Assembly (NCBI GenBank): GCA_900541795.1
Contig: UQLC01000003.1
Span: 62,001-126,000 of the forward strand
DNA: 64,000 bases
From: an uncultured Collinsella sp.
Lineage (GTDB): Bacteria; Actinomycetota; Coriobacteriia; Coriobacteriales; Coriobacteriaceae
Direction of reading: 5' to 3'
The position numbers were made by a program, and so were the translations under genes. Each line of letters starts with the position of its first letter. Position 1 is the first letter of the stretch. Shown in pieces: positions 1-7,103 of the stretch. Below the pieces are notes generated by a model, which ran no database searches, was not told the DNA's origin, and was given only the letters and a program-made list of their open reading frames with translations.

Positions 1-696
1 ACCGACAAGGTGCTCTTTAGTGCCGACGGTTTTGGCAAGTTTGGCGCCAACGACATCGAGGATCCCGAGGGCTGGGCTTGCGAAGCGCGCCGTTACTACT
101 TTGGCATCGTCGGTAAGTTCGGCAAGTTCGTGCAGGCCGTCCTCAAGAAGGCCGCCGACCTGGACATTCAGATCATCTGTCCGCTCCACGGCCCCGTACT
201 GACCGAGAACCTGGGCTATTACCTCGACACCTATAACACCTGGTCGAGCTATCAGCCCGAGGACGAGGGCATCACGATCGCCTATGCGAGTGTGTATGGC
301 CATCTGAAGGCTGCCGTCGAGGAGCTCGCCGCAGCGCTTGAGGCTCGCGGCCAGAAGGTCTCCGTCTTTGACCTGGCTCGCGACGACATGGCCGAGGCCG
401 TTGAGGATGCGTTCCGCTACGACCGTCTGGTGCTCGCTTCCATCACCTATCAGGGTGAGATCTTCCCGTTCATGAGCACCTTTATCCATACGCTTGCCGA
501 GCACGCCTATCAGAACCGTACGGTGGCACTCGTCGAGGCCGGCTCCTGGGCGCCCACCGCTGCCAAGGTTATGGCCAAGGAGCTCGAGGGCATGAAGGAC
601 ATCACCTTGGCGCAGAACAAGGTGACCGTGCTGGGCTCGCTCAACGACGCCTCGCGCGCTCAGATCGAGGTCCTCGCCGACGAGCTGTCCAAGTAG
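1..696 (+). CDS. A-type flavoprotein (FprA/flavodiiron-like), 3' part
   Basis: C-terminal 231 residues of a protein that begins before the window. The first ~60 residues are the end of a metallo-beta-lactamase-like domain (the ICPLHGPV segment carries a late metal-ligand His typical of flavodiiron proteins). A flavodoxin-like domain follows from about residue 80 (TIAYASVYGH is the FMN phosphate-binding loop region; a second loop lies at ASITYQGE). Family members reduce O2 or NO in anaerobes using electrons from rubredoxin or flavins; here that role is inferred from family only. No rubredoxin domain follows the flavodoxin domain. The gene ends in a strong terminator. Confidence 0.85.
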   Translation, partial: TDKVLFSADGFGKFGANDIEDPEGWACEARRYYFGIVGKFGKFVQAVLKKAADLDIQIICPLHGPVLTENLGYYLDTYNTWSSYQPEDEGITIAYASVYGHLKAAVEELAAALEARGQKVSVFDLARDDMAEAVEDAFRYDRLVLASITYQGEIFPFMSTFIHTLAEHAYQNRTVALVEAGSWAPTAAKVMAKELEGMKDITLAQNKVTVLGSLNDASRAQIEVLADELSK

Positions 697-720
697 CGAC
701 ACATTCACTTCTGATGCTCA

Positions 721-757
721 ACCACCACAAAGGAGACCTTTGTGGTGGTTTTTGTTT
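721..757 (+). terminator. Rho-independent terminator
   Basis: 13-bp perfect stem (ACCACCACAAAGG with its complement), 3-nt loop, then TTTTGTTT. It ends the flavoprotein gene and abuts the stop codon of the convergent DeoR gene. Confidence 0.9.
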
Positions 758-1559
758 AAGCGCCGGCGATGACGAGGGCTGGACGTGAGCTGTCAGTGGC
801 CTCGGCGATCGAGGTGGCGACGGCATGGTCGGGGTCACGGTCCATCACGATGGAGTCGACATCGGCAAGCTCGGCAAAGCGGTACATGCCGCGTCCGTTA
901 ACCTTGCTGGCGTCCATGAGGGCGACGCTTTGACGGGCGGCACCGACCATAGCCGTTTTGGTCTCGGCCATCTGGGGAAAGTCGGTCGTAAAGCCGCAGC
1001 TGGGGACAAAGGCGCCGGGGCACATGACGGCCAGATCGGCATGGACCATTTGGAGCGCCTGCATAGTGAGCGGTCCGTACAAATAACGATGGCCTTTGCG
1101 CAGCGCCCCGCCCAGCATGACGACATCGACTGAGGGCATGCTCTCGTCGATGTAATCGGCAATGGTAATGTCGGCCGTGATGACGGTGATACCGTCGCGC
1201 TGATCGAGGAGCCGGACGAACTCGAGCGCCGTGGTGCCCGAGTCGACGAGCAGCGTGTCGCCGTCATTGACGAGCTCGATGGCGCTTTGCGCGATGGCCT
1301 GCTTGGCGGCGACGTTGACATTGATGCGGCGATCCTGCGTGGAAACGGTTAGGCGTTTGTGGAGCGATACGGCACCACCATGTGTGCGGCGCAGCTTGCC
1401 TGCTTCGGCGAGCGCGTCAAGGTCGGCGCGGGCGGTGACGGAGGACACGCCAAAGGTCTGGGCGATTTCTGCTACCTGCACCGAGGCATTATGATCGAGC
1501 ATCTCCATGATGGCGGAACGACGCTCATCGGCAAAAGCGCGGGTTGTTGTGTGGGTCAC
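756..1559 (-). CDS. DeoR/GlpR-family transcriptional regulator
   Basis: 267 residues, the usual length for DeoR-type sugar regulators. An N-terminal winged helix-turn-helix (about residues 10-65; QVAEIAQTFGVSSVTARADL is the helix-turn-helix, followed by the RRTHGGA wing) precedes a DeoR C-terminal sensor domain (LVDSGTTALEFVRLL is the phosphosugar-binding loop typical of the family). It is divergent from the class II aldolase gene across an AT-rich gap of about 330 bp, so the likely role is control of that gene in response to a sugar phosphate; this target is inferred from position only. Confidence 0.85.
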   Translation of the reverse strand: MTHTTTRAFADERRSAIMEMLDHNASVQVAEIAQTFGVSSVTARADLDALAEAGKLRRTHGGAVSLHKRLTVSTQDRRINVNVAAKQAIAQSAIELVNDGDTLLVDSGTTALEFVRLLDQRDGITVITADITIADYIDESMPSVDVVMLGGALRKGHRYLYGPLTMQALQMVHADLAVMCPGAFVPSCGFTTDFPQMAETKTAMVGAARQSVALMDASKVNGRGMYRFAELADVDSIVMDRDPDHAVATSIAEATDSSRPALVIAGA

Positions 1560-1894
1560 TGCTGCTCCATCCCCAACCGAAATTTGCAGGAATTGTGTTG
1601 ACTCTATTTTCGTTCATTTTCTTTTTGAGTAAGAAAACACCTTTCGATTACTTATCTTTTCTATAAAAGAAAGACGCTGAACGCCCAAAATTCAATATCG
1701 AACATGTTCACTCGGCTCAAATTTCTTCCGTTTGCTTTTCAAAAATGACTGTATTGATCTGCATGGGCTCAATATCTCGCACGTGCAAAGCTGCTGAATT
1801 TCATACAATGAGCGCAGCAAAACGCAAGGTAAAACGCCTTGTGAACAACTACGCCCGATGTCCAGATGCGGGCGAGGGAGAGGAGCAAACGCTC
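1560..1894. promoter_or_regulatory. Divergent promoter region deoR / aldolase
   Basis: 335-bp AT-rich gap between divergent genes. It contains a perfect 10-bp palindrome GAACATGTTC (1700-1709) and runs of TTTTC/GAAAA (about 1608-1675) that could be regulator sites. In-frame ATG and start-like codons from 1745 onward exist, but the aldolase reading frame before 1895 lacks family similarity and a ribosome binding site, so I treat it as untranslated leader. Confidence 0.5.
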
Positions 1895-2752
1895 ATGGCA
1901 CTTGTTACCACCGAAAAGATGCTCAAGGACGCTCAGGCCGGCCACTACGCCGTCGGCGCGTTCAACGTCGAGAACCTCGAGTTTGTTATGGCCGTTCTGG
2001 CCGCTGCCGAGGAGACCAAGTCCCCCGTCATCATGCAGACCACCCCGGGCACCATCAAGACCGCTGGTCTGGACTACTTCTACGGCATGGTCAAGGCTGC
2101 CGCCGAGCGCGCTTCCGTGCCCGTCGCTCTGCACCTCGATCATGGCGATGGCTATGACCGCTGCATGCAGGCTTTCCGCACTGGCTACACCTCTGTCATG
2201 ATCGACGGCTCGCACGAGTCCTTCGAGGACAACATTGCCCTGACCAAGTCCGTCGCCGATGCTGGCCGCGCCATGGGCGTGCCCGTCGAGGCTGAGCTCG
2301 GCAAGGTTGGCGGCAAGGAGGACGACGGTCCCGCAGTTGAGGGCGAGAGCCCTTACACCGATCCTGCCGAGGCCAAGGAGTTCGTCGAGCGTACCGGCTG
2401 CACCTCGCTGGCCATTGGCGTTGGCACCAGCCACGGCGTGTACACGAGCGATCCGCACATCGAGCAGTCCGTGGTCAAGGCCATCCGCGACGCCGTCGAC
2501 GTGCCGCTGGTTCTGCACGGCACCTCCGGTGTGCCCGATGAGCAGGTTGCCGAGGCTGTGAAGAACGGCATCTGCAAGGTTAACTACGCCACCGAGCTGC
2601 GTCAGGCCTACACCAAGGGCTTCATGGCCTACATGGCCGAGAACCCCGCCTGCTTCGATCCCAAGAAGCCGGCCAAGGAGGGCATGCGTGAGATCACCGA
2701 GCTGGTTAAGATCCGCATGACCAACCTCAACTCTGTGGGCAAAGCAGAGTAA
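1895..2752 (+). CDS. fba: Class II fructose/tagatose-bisphosphate aldolase
   Basis: 285 residues, the length of zinc-dependent class II aldolases. Cleaves fructose-1,6-bisphosphate (or tagatose-1,6-bisphosphate) to dihydroxyacetone phosphate and glyceraldehyde-3-phosphate. Visible landmarks: GAFNVEN near the N terminus, HLDHGDGYD (catalytic Asp and zinc-ligand His), EAELGKVGG, the His in GTSHGVYT, and LHGTSGV (third zinc-ligand His plus phosphate loop). The start at 1895 is chosen because AGGGAGAGGAG lies just upstream and MALVTTEKML matches the family N terminus. Which of fructose or tagatose bisphosphate is the main substrate cannot be decided from sequence alone. A two-tier palindrome starts 33 nt after the stop. 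Confidence 0.93.
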   Translation: MALVTTEKMLKDAQAGHYAVGAFNVENLEFVMAVLAAAEETKSPVIMQTTPGTIKTAGLDYFYGMVKAAAERASVPVALHLDHGDGYDRCMQAFRTGYTSVMIDGSHESFEDNIALTKSVADAGRAMGVPVEAELGKVGGKEDDGPAVEGESPYTDPAEAKEFVERTGCTSLAIGVGTSHGVYTSDPHIEQSVVKAIRDAVDVPLVLHGTSGVPDEQVAEAVKNGICKVNYATELRQAYTKGFMAYMAENPACFDPKKPAKEGMREITELVKIRMTNLNSVGKAE

Positions 2753-2785
2753 CAGCAAGGGTACTCCGGCTCGCTACATATCCCG

Positions 2786-2910
2786 GGGAGGGACGAGGGC
2801 TTAGTCCCCCAATCGTCCTCGGGCATGCAAAAAGCCTTGCTGCGCACTTCGTGCGGCGAGGCTTTTTGCCCCCTGCGGAAAGATTGGGGGACTAAGCCCT
2901 CGTCCCTCCC
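2786..2910 (+). repeat. Two-tier 3'-UTR palindrome, family A copy 1
   Basis: Perfect 29-bp outer arms (2786-2814 / 2882-2910) enclose a conserved core GTCCTCGGGCATG (2815-2827), an inner stem GCAAAAAGCC / GGCTTTTTGC (2827-2869) and CTGCGGAAAG (2873-2882). It begins 33 nt after the aldolase stop in sense orientation. Four further full copies lie in this window. Confidence 0.85.
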
Positions 2911-2931
2911 AAGTTGACCTGCTCGAGGTCG

Positions 2932-3052
2932 TCGCCCTTGTGGCGTTAGGGCGGAAAAATAATAAGAAGCCTTCGCGCTGCGGAATGATTTTGGAAACTA
3001 AGTACGGGATCCGCCCAAACCGTCCTGCTCAATCGCCCTTGTGGCGTTGGGG
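2932..3052. repeat. Short direct repeats and a half-copy of family A
   Basis: A 20-bp sequence (TCGCCCTTGTGGCGTT followed by A/G and GGG) occurs at 2932-2951 and 3033-3052. Between them, 2966-3013 carries CGCTGCGGAATGATTTTG, which is the right core and right outer arm of the family A palindrome without a left arm, so it looks like a truncated copy. Confidence 0.55.
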
Positions 3053-3074
3053 CTAAAAGGGTGGGACGCGTGGG

Positions 3075-3698
3075 TTATTTGGTTGTTAGGGTTAGTAGGT
3101 CGTTGGGGGTTTTGAGGTTGTAGGTGGCATTTGGGATGTCTTGGTGTGATCCCCATGCCGCTCTGGCAAAACTGACCCCTGCCGAAGTTGCGCATTGTTC
3201 GTCGTAGACGGTGTCGCCAACGTAGACGACGTTGCCAGGATTCGCGCCCGTACGCCGGAGATATTCGAGCATGGGAGCGGGTGCGGGTTTATGTTCGGTT
3301 GTGTCTTCGACAAGGATGATGTGCTCAAAATGCTTATCGAAGCCAAGGGGTGCAATTTCTTCTGCGTATTCGTCGCGCGCACGTGAGGAGACGATGCCAA
3401 GTTTGCAGCCGCTATCGGCGAGTGTTGCGATGACTTCAAGCAAACCTGGAAACACGCTGATGGTGCTTTTAAAGCTGGCGGCAACTTGGCACCAGCGATC
3501 CAACGTTGCCTGCGAGTAGATTCCAAGTTTCTCAAGGGCATCCTTGCCGGGTATGCCGAGGGCAAATTCAAGTTCGTGTCGGGGGAGCGTTTTGCCGGTC
3601 GCTTCTTGGACAATCTGGACAAGCGATGATAGAACGCTTTCTTCTGTATCTGCCAATGTCCCATCAACGTCAAATACGATATGGTCAAAGTGCTTCAT
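3075..3698 (-). CDS. HAD-superfamily hydrolase (phosphoglycolate phosphatase-like)
   Basis: 207 residues. Motif I DVDGTLAD (about residues 10-17) holds the nucleophile Asp and acid/base Asp; an alpha-helical cap follows (about 18-80); motif II is GIVSSRAR, motif III is the Lys in EHKPAPAP, motif IV is VYVGDTVYDE. This is the arrangement of the Gph/PGP subfamily that removes phosphate from small metabolites. The true substrate is not visible. It is transcribed toward the aldolase gene and shortly downstream of the AraC-type regulator on the same strand (56-bp gap), so they may be cotranscribed. Confidence 0.85.
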   Translation of the reverse strand: MKHFDHIVFDVDGTLADTEESVLSSLVQIVQEATGKTLPRHELEFALGIPGKDALEKLGIYSQATLDRWCQVAASFKSTISVFPGLLEVIATLADSGCKLGIVSSRARDEYAEEIAPLGFDKHFEHIILVEDTTEHKPAPAPMLEYLRRTGANPGNVVYVGDTVYDEQCATSAGVSFARAAWGSHQDIPNATYNLKTPNDLLTLTTK

Positions 3699-3754
3699 AT
3701 GGTTGCTCCTCTCTGTTGTTTGCCTGCAAGTTTGATGCGGTGACAGAAGAAAGG

Positions 3755-4693
3755 CTAGCGGGATTTCTGCCTGGTGCTATCGAGATTCTGCCTCGCTGCT
3801 CGATAGCTCGAAGGAGTGCATCCCATTTGTTCTTTAAATACCTGGCCAAGATGGCTTGCTGTCGCAAAGCCGCATTGGCGCGCGACTGTCTGGACCGTTC
3901 GCGTGGTGTGTGCCAAAAGTTCGCAAGCACGGTTTACGCGGTATGCGCGCAGATATGCCGCCGGGGTCGTTCCTGCGCAAGCTTCGATAATGCGGTAACA
4001 CTCTCTTTCGCTTACGCCGGCTGCAGATGCCATCTGGGGCACATCTATAGCGGCTGCATAGTTTGCGCGGATATAGTCCAGGATTGCCTTGAATTGTACG
4101 TCGCGGTTGGTCATCCAAGAGGCGTTGTCGGAGGAAAAGAGCGGTTCGGCCTTGGCGTAAATCTGAATCCAGAGCTCTGACAAGCTATTCCGAAGCGCCA
4201 TCTCGTTCTGCGGCCGTTGAAGGTCGTGGTTAAAGGAACTCTTTAGCAAATCGATAAAGGGCATATCGTCGGGGTTGGTGGGCGACCATTTGAGCACATC
4301 GACGCCTCGACATTGCAGCAAAGGATTGATATAGCGCTTTTGAAGGCGTCCCGCGGGATCGCCGAGCATCGACGGCTGAAAGATATGCAACATTTGAATG
4401 GCTGGTGCCGAATTGGCTGATTGCAGCGTGCTGTGCAAAACGCCGCCGTTGATAAAGCCGGCGGACCCTTCCTCAAAGCGTACGTGCTCATGAGCCGCGC
4501 GCGTTCGATAGTCAATCGCTCCCTGCTCCATGTAGAAAAGCTCAACCTCGGAATGCCAGTGCCAGGGGACGGAATTGCCCGGATAGCGAGCGAATTCTGC
4601 GCGTTCGGCAATATAGGGCCAGTCTTCGGCGGTCTCGGGAAACGCTTCCTCGCGTCCTCCGCGGTGCAATTCTATGTGATCCATGTTTCGCAT
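3755..4693 (-). CDS. AraC-family regulator with cupin sensor domain
   Basis: 312 residues. The N-terminal half has a cupin-like effector domain (VPWHWHSEVELFYMEQG, with two His of the barrel; F-INGGVLHS later). The C-terminal ~95 residues hold two helix-turn-helix motifs (DVPQMASAAGVSERECYRII and the family signature around VARQCGFATASHLGQVFKEQMGCTPSSYR). Members sense sugars or similar small ligands and activate neighbouring genes. No good ribosome binding site precedes the ATG; a TATACT box ends about 7 nt before it, which would fit a leaderless transcript. The downstream HAD gene is the nearest candidate partner. Confidence 0.88.
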   Translation of the reverse strand: MRNMDHIELHRGGREEAFPETAEDWPYIAERAEFARYPGNSVPWHWHSEVELFYMEQGAIDYRTRAAHEHVRFEEGSAGFINGGVLHSTLQSANSAPAIQMLHIFQPSMLGDPAGRLQKRYINPLLQCRGVDVLKWSPTNPDDMPFIDLLKSSFNHDLQRPQNEMALRNSLSELWIQIYAKAEPLFSSDNASWMTNRDVQFKAILDYIRANYAAAIDVPQMASAAGVSERECYRIIEACAGTTPAAYLRAYRVNRACELLAHTTRTVQTVARQCGFATASHLGQVFKEQMGCTPSSYRAARQNLDSTRQKSR

Positions 4694-4718
4694 GGCATCA
4701 GTATAAAGCGCGATGGGC

Positions 4719-4928
4719 TTAGATTGCCCTTGCCTGTTCGGGGAACGCCTTGTCTAGGGATGCTTGGAGCTTTTCGAACGATGCTCGCAAGTTGTGGCTC
4801 TGGTCGGTTGAGCGTTTGGCTTTTGTGGTGGGGGAGTCGAGGAGACCGTTTCTCTGTGTCGGGGGGAAGGAGAAAAGGTTTGCATGTTTTAGGGATGGCT
4901 GCTGTGCTGCGTCATTGGAAGAATGCAT
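4719..4928 (-). CDS. Possible small protein upstream of the AraC-type gene
   Basis: 69 codons, polar, no recognised domain. In favour: GAGGAGG lies about 10 nt before the ATG, and the end (SFEKLQASLDKAFPEQ) reads like an amphipathic helix. Against: no family that I recognise and low complexity in the middle. It ends 26 nt before the AraC-type regulator and could be an upstream reading frame or chance. Confidence 0.3.
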   Translation of the reverse strand: MHSSNDAAQQPSLKHANLFSFPPTQRNGLLDSPTTKAKRSTDQSHNLRASFEKLQASLDKAFPEQARAI

Positions 4929-5182
4929 GCTTATGCGGCCTCCTCGATGTCCACCAATAGATTGCGCTCGGGGTATGCTGCTAGGTCCCGTGCGTTGGCA
5001 GTATTATGCCGCGGCTGCTGCAAAGAAGCGCTAAAGAAAGGCTTAACCTGGTTTGGTGTTACGATGAAACTGCAGGTCAGAGGTATCGAATAACACTCTT
5101 GAAAGATTTTGGGCTTAAGGGCTTTCTAAGGTTTGTGGCGCGGATGTGGCTCGCCTGTGTGGGGCGTGTGGCCGGCTCGTTC
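4929..5182. other. Intergenic region, nothing recognised
   Basis: About 250 bp between the possible small ORF and the 3' end of the Nudix-Vsr gene. I see no tRNA, clear terminator or conserved repeat in it. Confidence 0.4.
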
Positions 5183-6169
5183 CTAGCGCTGCGGCTCTGC
5201 GGCGCGCACCTGCTCGATGACCTTTTCCATCGTGGCGTCGATGCGGTCTTTTTTGAGCTCGCATTCCCAGATGGTTATGGGTGTCCAGCCCATTTGAGTG
5301 AGTGCTGCCACGGCAGCGCGGTCGCGCTCGACGTTGCGACGGAACTTTGCCTCCCAAAACTCAACGTTGCGCTTGGGCTGGCTAGGGTTGCACTTAGGGC
5401 AGCGATGCCAAAAGCAACCGTTGACGAAGATGGCGATCTTGCGGCCGGGGAAGGCGATGTCGGGCTTGCCGGGAACCTTCCATTCCAAGCGATAACCCGT
5501 AAGGCCCGCTGCGCGCAGGCGCTGTCGTACGAGCAGCTCGGGCTTGGTGTTGGCGCGCTTGTTGCCCTTCATGGACTTTTTGATGGCGGCGCGACGGCGG
5601 ACCAGTTCGCGCTCGTCAGCGGAGAGGTCCGAGGTATCGATGCCGTCGAGCAGACCGGGCTTGGGACGCTTTTTGCTGCGGCGCTTAGATGTGCGCCTGG
5701 GCTTGGTGGCGGGCTCGTCGGTCGCGGTGGGCGCGGCGTCATCGGCGGAGTTTGCCTCGAACCGATCTTCCTTTAGCTTAATCAGAGCATCAATGAGCCC
5801 CTTGTCGGCGGGCATCCACTCAACCGTGGCAAGCGAGGTGCGCGGAATCCAGCGGATATCGAGCTGGCGGTCGTGCTTCTGAGGCTCATCGGATTCATCG
5901 GCGAGCGAGCAGTAGTAACACTCCATGGAGAGATGGAAATCGGGGTAGTCATACTCGACGGTGTAGAAATCGCGCAGGTTGGTGACTTTTACCTGCAGCT
6001 CTTCCATGAGCTCGCGGCGTACGGCGTCCTCGGGCGACTCGCCGCGCATGAGCTTGCCACCGGGAAACTCCCAAAGTCCCTGCATGTCGCCATAGCCGCG
6101 CTGCACGGCAAGCAGCTCATCGGATCCTTCTTTGCGAATGATCCCAGCGGCAACATGAACAGTCTTCAA
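5183..6169 (-). CDS. Nudix hydrolase - Vsr mismatch endonuclease fusion
   Basis: 328 residues in two domains. Residues 1-130 are a MutT-like Nudix domain with a complete Nudix box (G38 x5 E44 x7 R52-E53-L-x-E56-E57), expected to hydrolyse nucleoside di/triphosphates such as damaged or modified NTPs. A basic, Ala/Arg/Lys-rich linker (about 140-195) leads to a Vsr endonuclease domain (198-306): NTKPELLVR, the catalytic Asp in GKPDI (D237), GCFWHRC (H255, structural Cys), FWEAKFRRNVERD and WECEL. Vsr nicks DNA 5' of T:G mismatches arising from 5-methylcytosine deamination. Start chosen at TTG 6169, with GAGAGGA about 6 nt upstream, just before the Nudix fold begins; an open frame continues upstream but is antisense to the ABC gene. 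No cytosine methyltransferase is seen nearby. Confidence 0.85.
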   Translation of the reverse strand: MKTVHVAAGIIRKEGSDELLAVQRGYGDMQGLWEFPGGKLMRGESPEDAVRRELMEELQVKVTNLRDFYTVEYDYPDFHLSMECYYCSLADESDEPQKHDRQLDIRWIPRTSLATVEWMPADKGLIDALIKLKEDRFEANSADDAAPTATDEPATKPRRTSKRRSKKRPKPGLLDGIDTSDLSADERELVRRRAAIKKSMKGNKRANTKPELLVRQRLRAAGLTGYRLEWKVPGKPDIAFPGRKIAIFVNGCFWHRCPKCNPSQPKRNVEFWEAKFRRNVERDRAAVAALTQMGWTPITIWECELKKDRIDATMEKVIEQVRAAEPQR

Positions 6170-6317
6170 CAGGAGTCCTCTCTCAATATCAACACGTGGC
6201 AGGGTAGCTACCCGAACCTTACACAACGGTAAGGCAAGCGTAAGCCATATCGATGGTAGCCGACTCGTCTTCTTGCGACTATAGATGCCGTAGACTAATC
6301 GCAAGAAAGGACTCGGT

Positions 6318-7103
6318 ATGCAAACCACGCACATGGCGACCCCGGTACTGGAGGTCGCGCATCTCGAAAAGGTATATGGAGCGCTGGGCAACGTGACCCG
6401 CGCGCTCAACGACGTCAGCTTTACGGTTAACCGCGGTGAATTTGTTGGCATCATGGGCGCTTCGGGCTCGGGCAAGTCGACGTTGCTCAACTGCGTGTCG
6501 ACCATCGATAGCGCCACGAGCGGCACCATCCGCATCAACGGCCAGGACGTAACACGCATGAAGCAGGCTAAGCTTTCGCAGTTCCGCCGCGAGGAGCTCG
6601 GCTTTATCTTCCAGGACTCCAACCTGCTCGATACGCTCACGGCACGCGAGAACATCGCCCTGCCGCTCACCATTGCCCGCACAAACTCGGCAGAGATCTC
6701 GACCCGCGTGCAGGATGTGGCCGCGCGTCTGTCTATCAGTCAGGTGCTCGACAAGTATCCCTACCAGATGTCCGGCGGTCAGCAGCAGCGCGTTGCCGCG
6801 GCCCGCGCGCTCGTCACCGACCCCACCATGATCATGGCCGACGAGCCCACCGGCGCCCTCGATTCCAAGAGTGCCCGCCTGCTGCTCGAGAGCCTGGAGG
6901 CCCTCAATCGCCGCCTGCGCGCCACCGTGCTCATGGTCACGCATGACAGCTTTGCCGCCAGCTACACGAGCCGCGTGCTGTTTATCCGCGACGGCAAGAT
7001 CTTCACCGAGCTGCGCCGCGGCGACACCGACCGTCGCGAGTTCTTCGACCGCATTATGGAGGTCGTTGCCATGATGGGCGGTGAGGGCTCCGATGCTCTG
7101 TAA
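6318..7103 (+). CDS. BceA-like ABC transporter ATPase
   Basis: 261 residues. Walker A GASGSGKST (about residues 51-59), Q-loop FIFQDSNLL, signature MSGGQQQR, Walker B MIMADEP, H-loop MVTHD. The sequence and the partner type match ATPases of peptide-antibiotic resistance/sensing transporters (BceAB, MacB-like). Its stop overlaps the start of the FtsX-like permease (7093), so the two are translationally coupled. No two-component system sits next to it, unlike classical bce loci. Confidence 0.9.
   Translation: MQTTHMATPVLEVAHLEKVYGALGNVTRALNDVSFTVNRGEFVGIMGASGSGKSTLLNCVSTIDSATSGTIRINGQDVTRMKQAKLSQFRREELGFIFQDSNLLDTLTARENIALPLTIARTNSAEISTRVQDVAARLSISQVLDKYPYQMSGGQQQRVAAARALVTDPTMIMADEPTGALDSKSARLLLESLEALNRRLRATVLMVTHDSFAASYTSRVLFIRDGKIFTELRRGDTDRREFFDRIMEVVAMMGGEGSDAL

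Noticed and set aside
1769..2758. Minus-strand open frame over the aldolase
   Set aside because: Antisense shadow of a conserved enzyme gene, no ribosome binding site or family.
2786..2910. Family A palindromes as ordinary Rho-independent terminators
   Set aside because: Much longer than needed, two nested stems, no T run after either stem, and a conserved unpaired core; a different role or mechanism seems needed.
6170..6682. Open frame upstream of and continuous with the Nudix-Vsr protein (would add about 170 residues)
   Set aside because: It is antisense to the ABC ATPase gene, has no domain, and a ribosome binding site plus TTG start sits exactly at the beginning of the Nudix fold.
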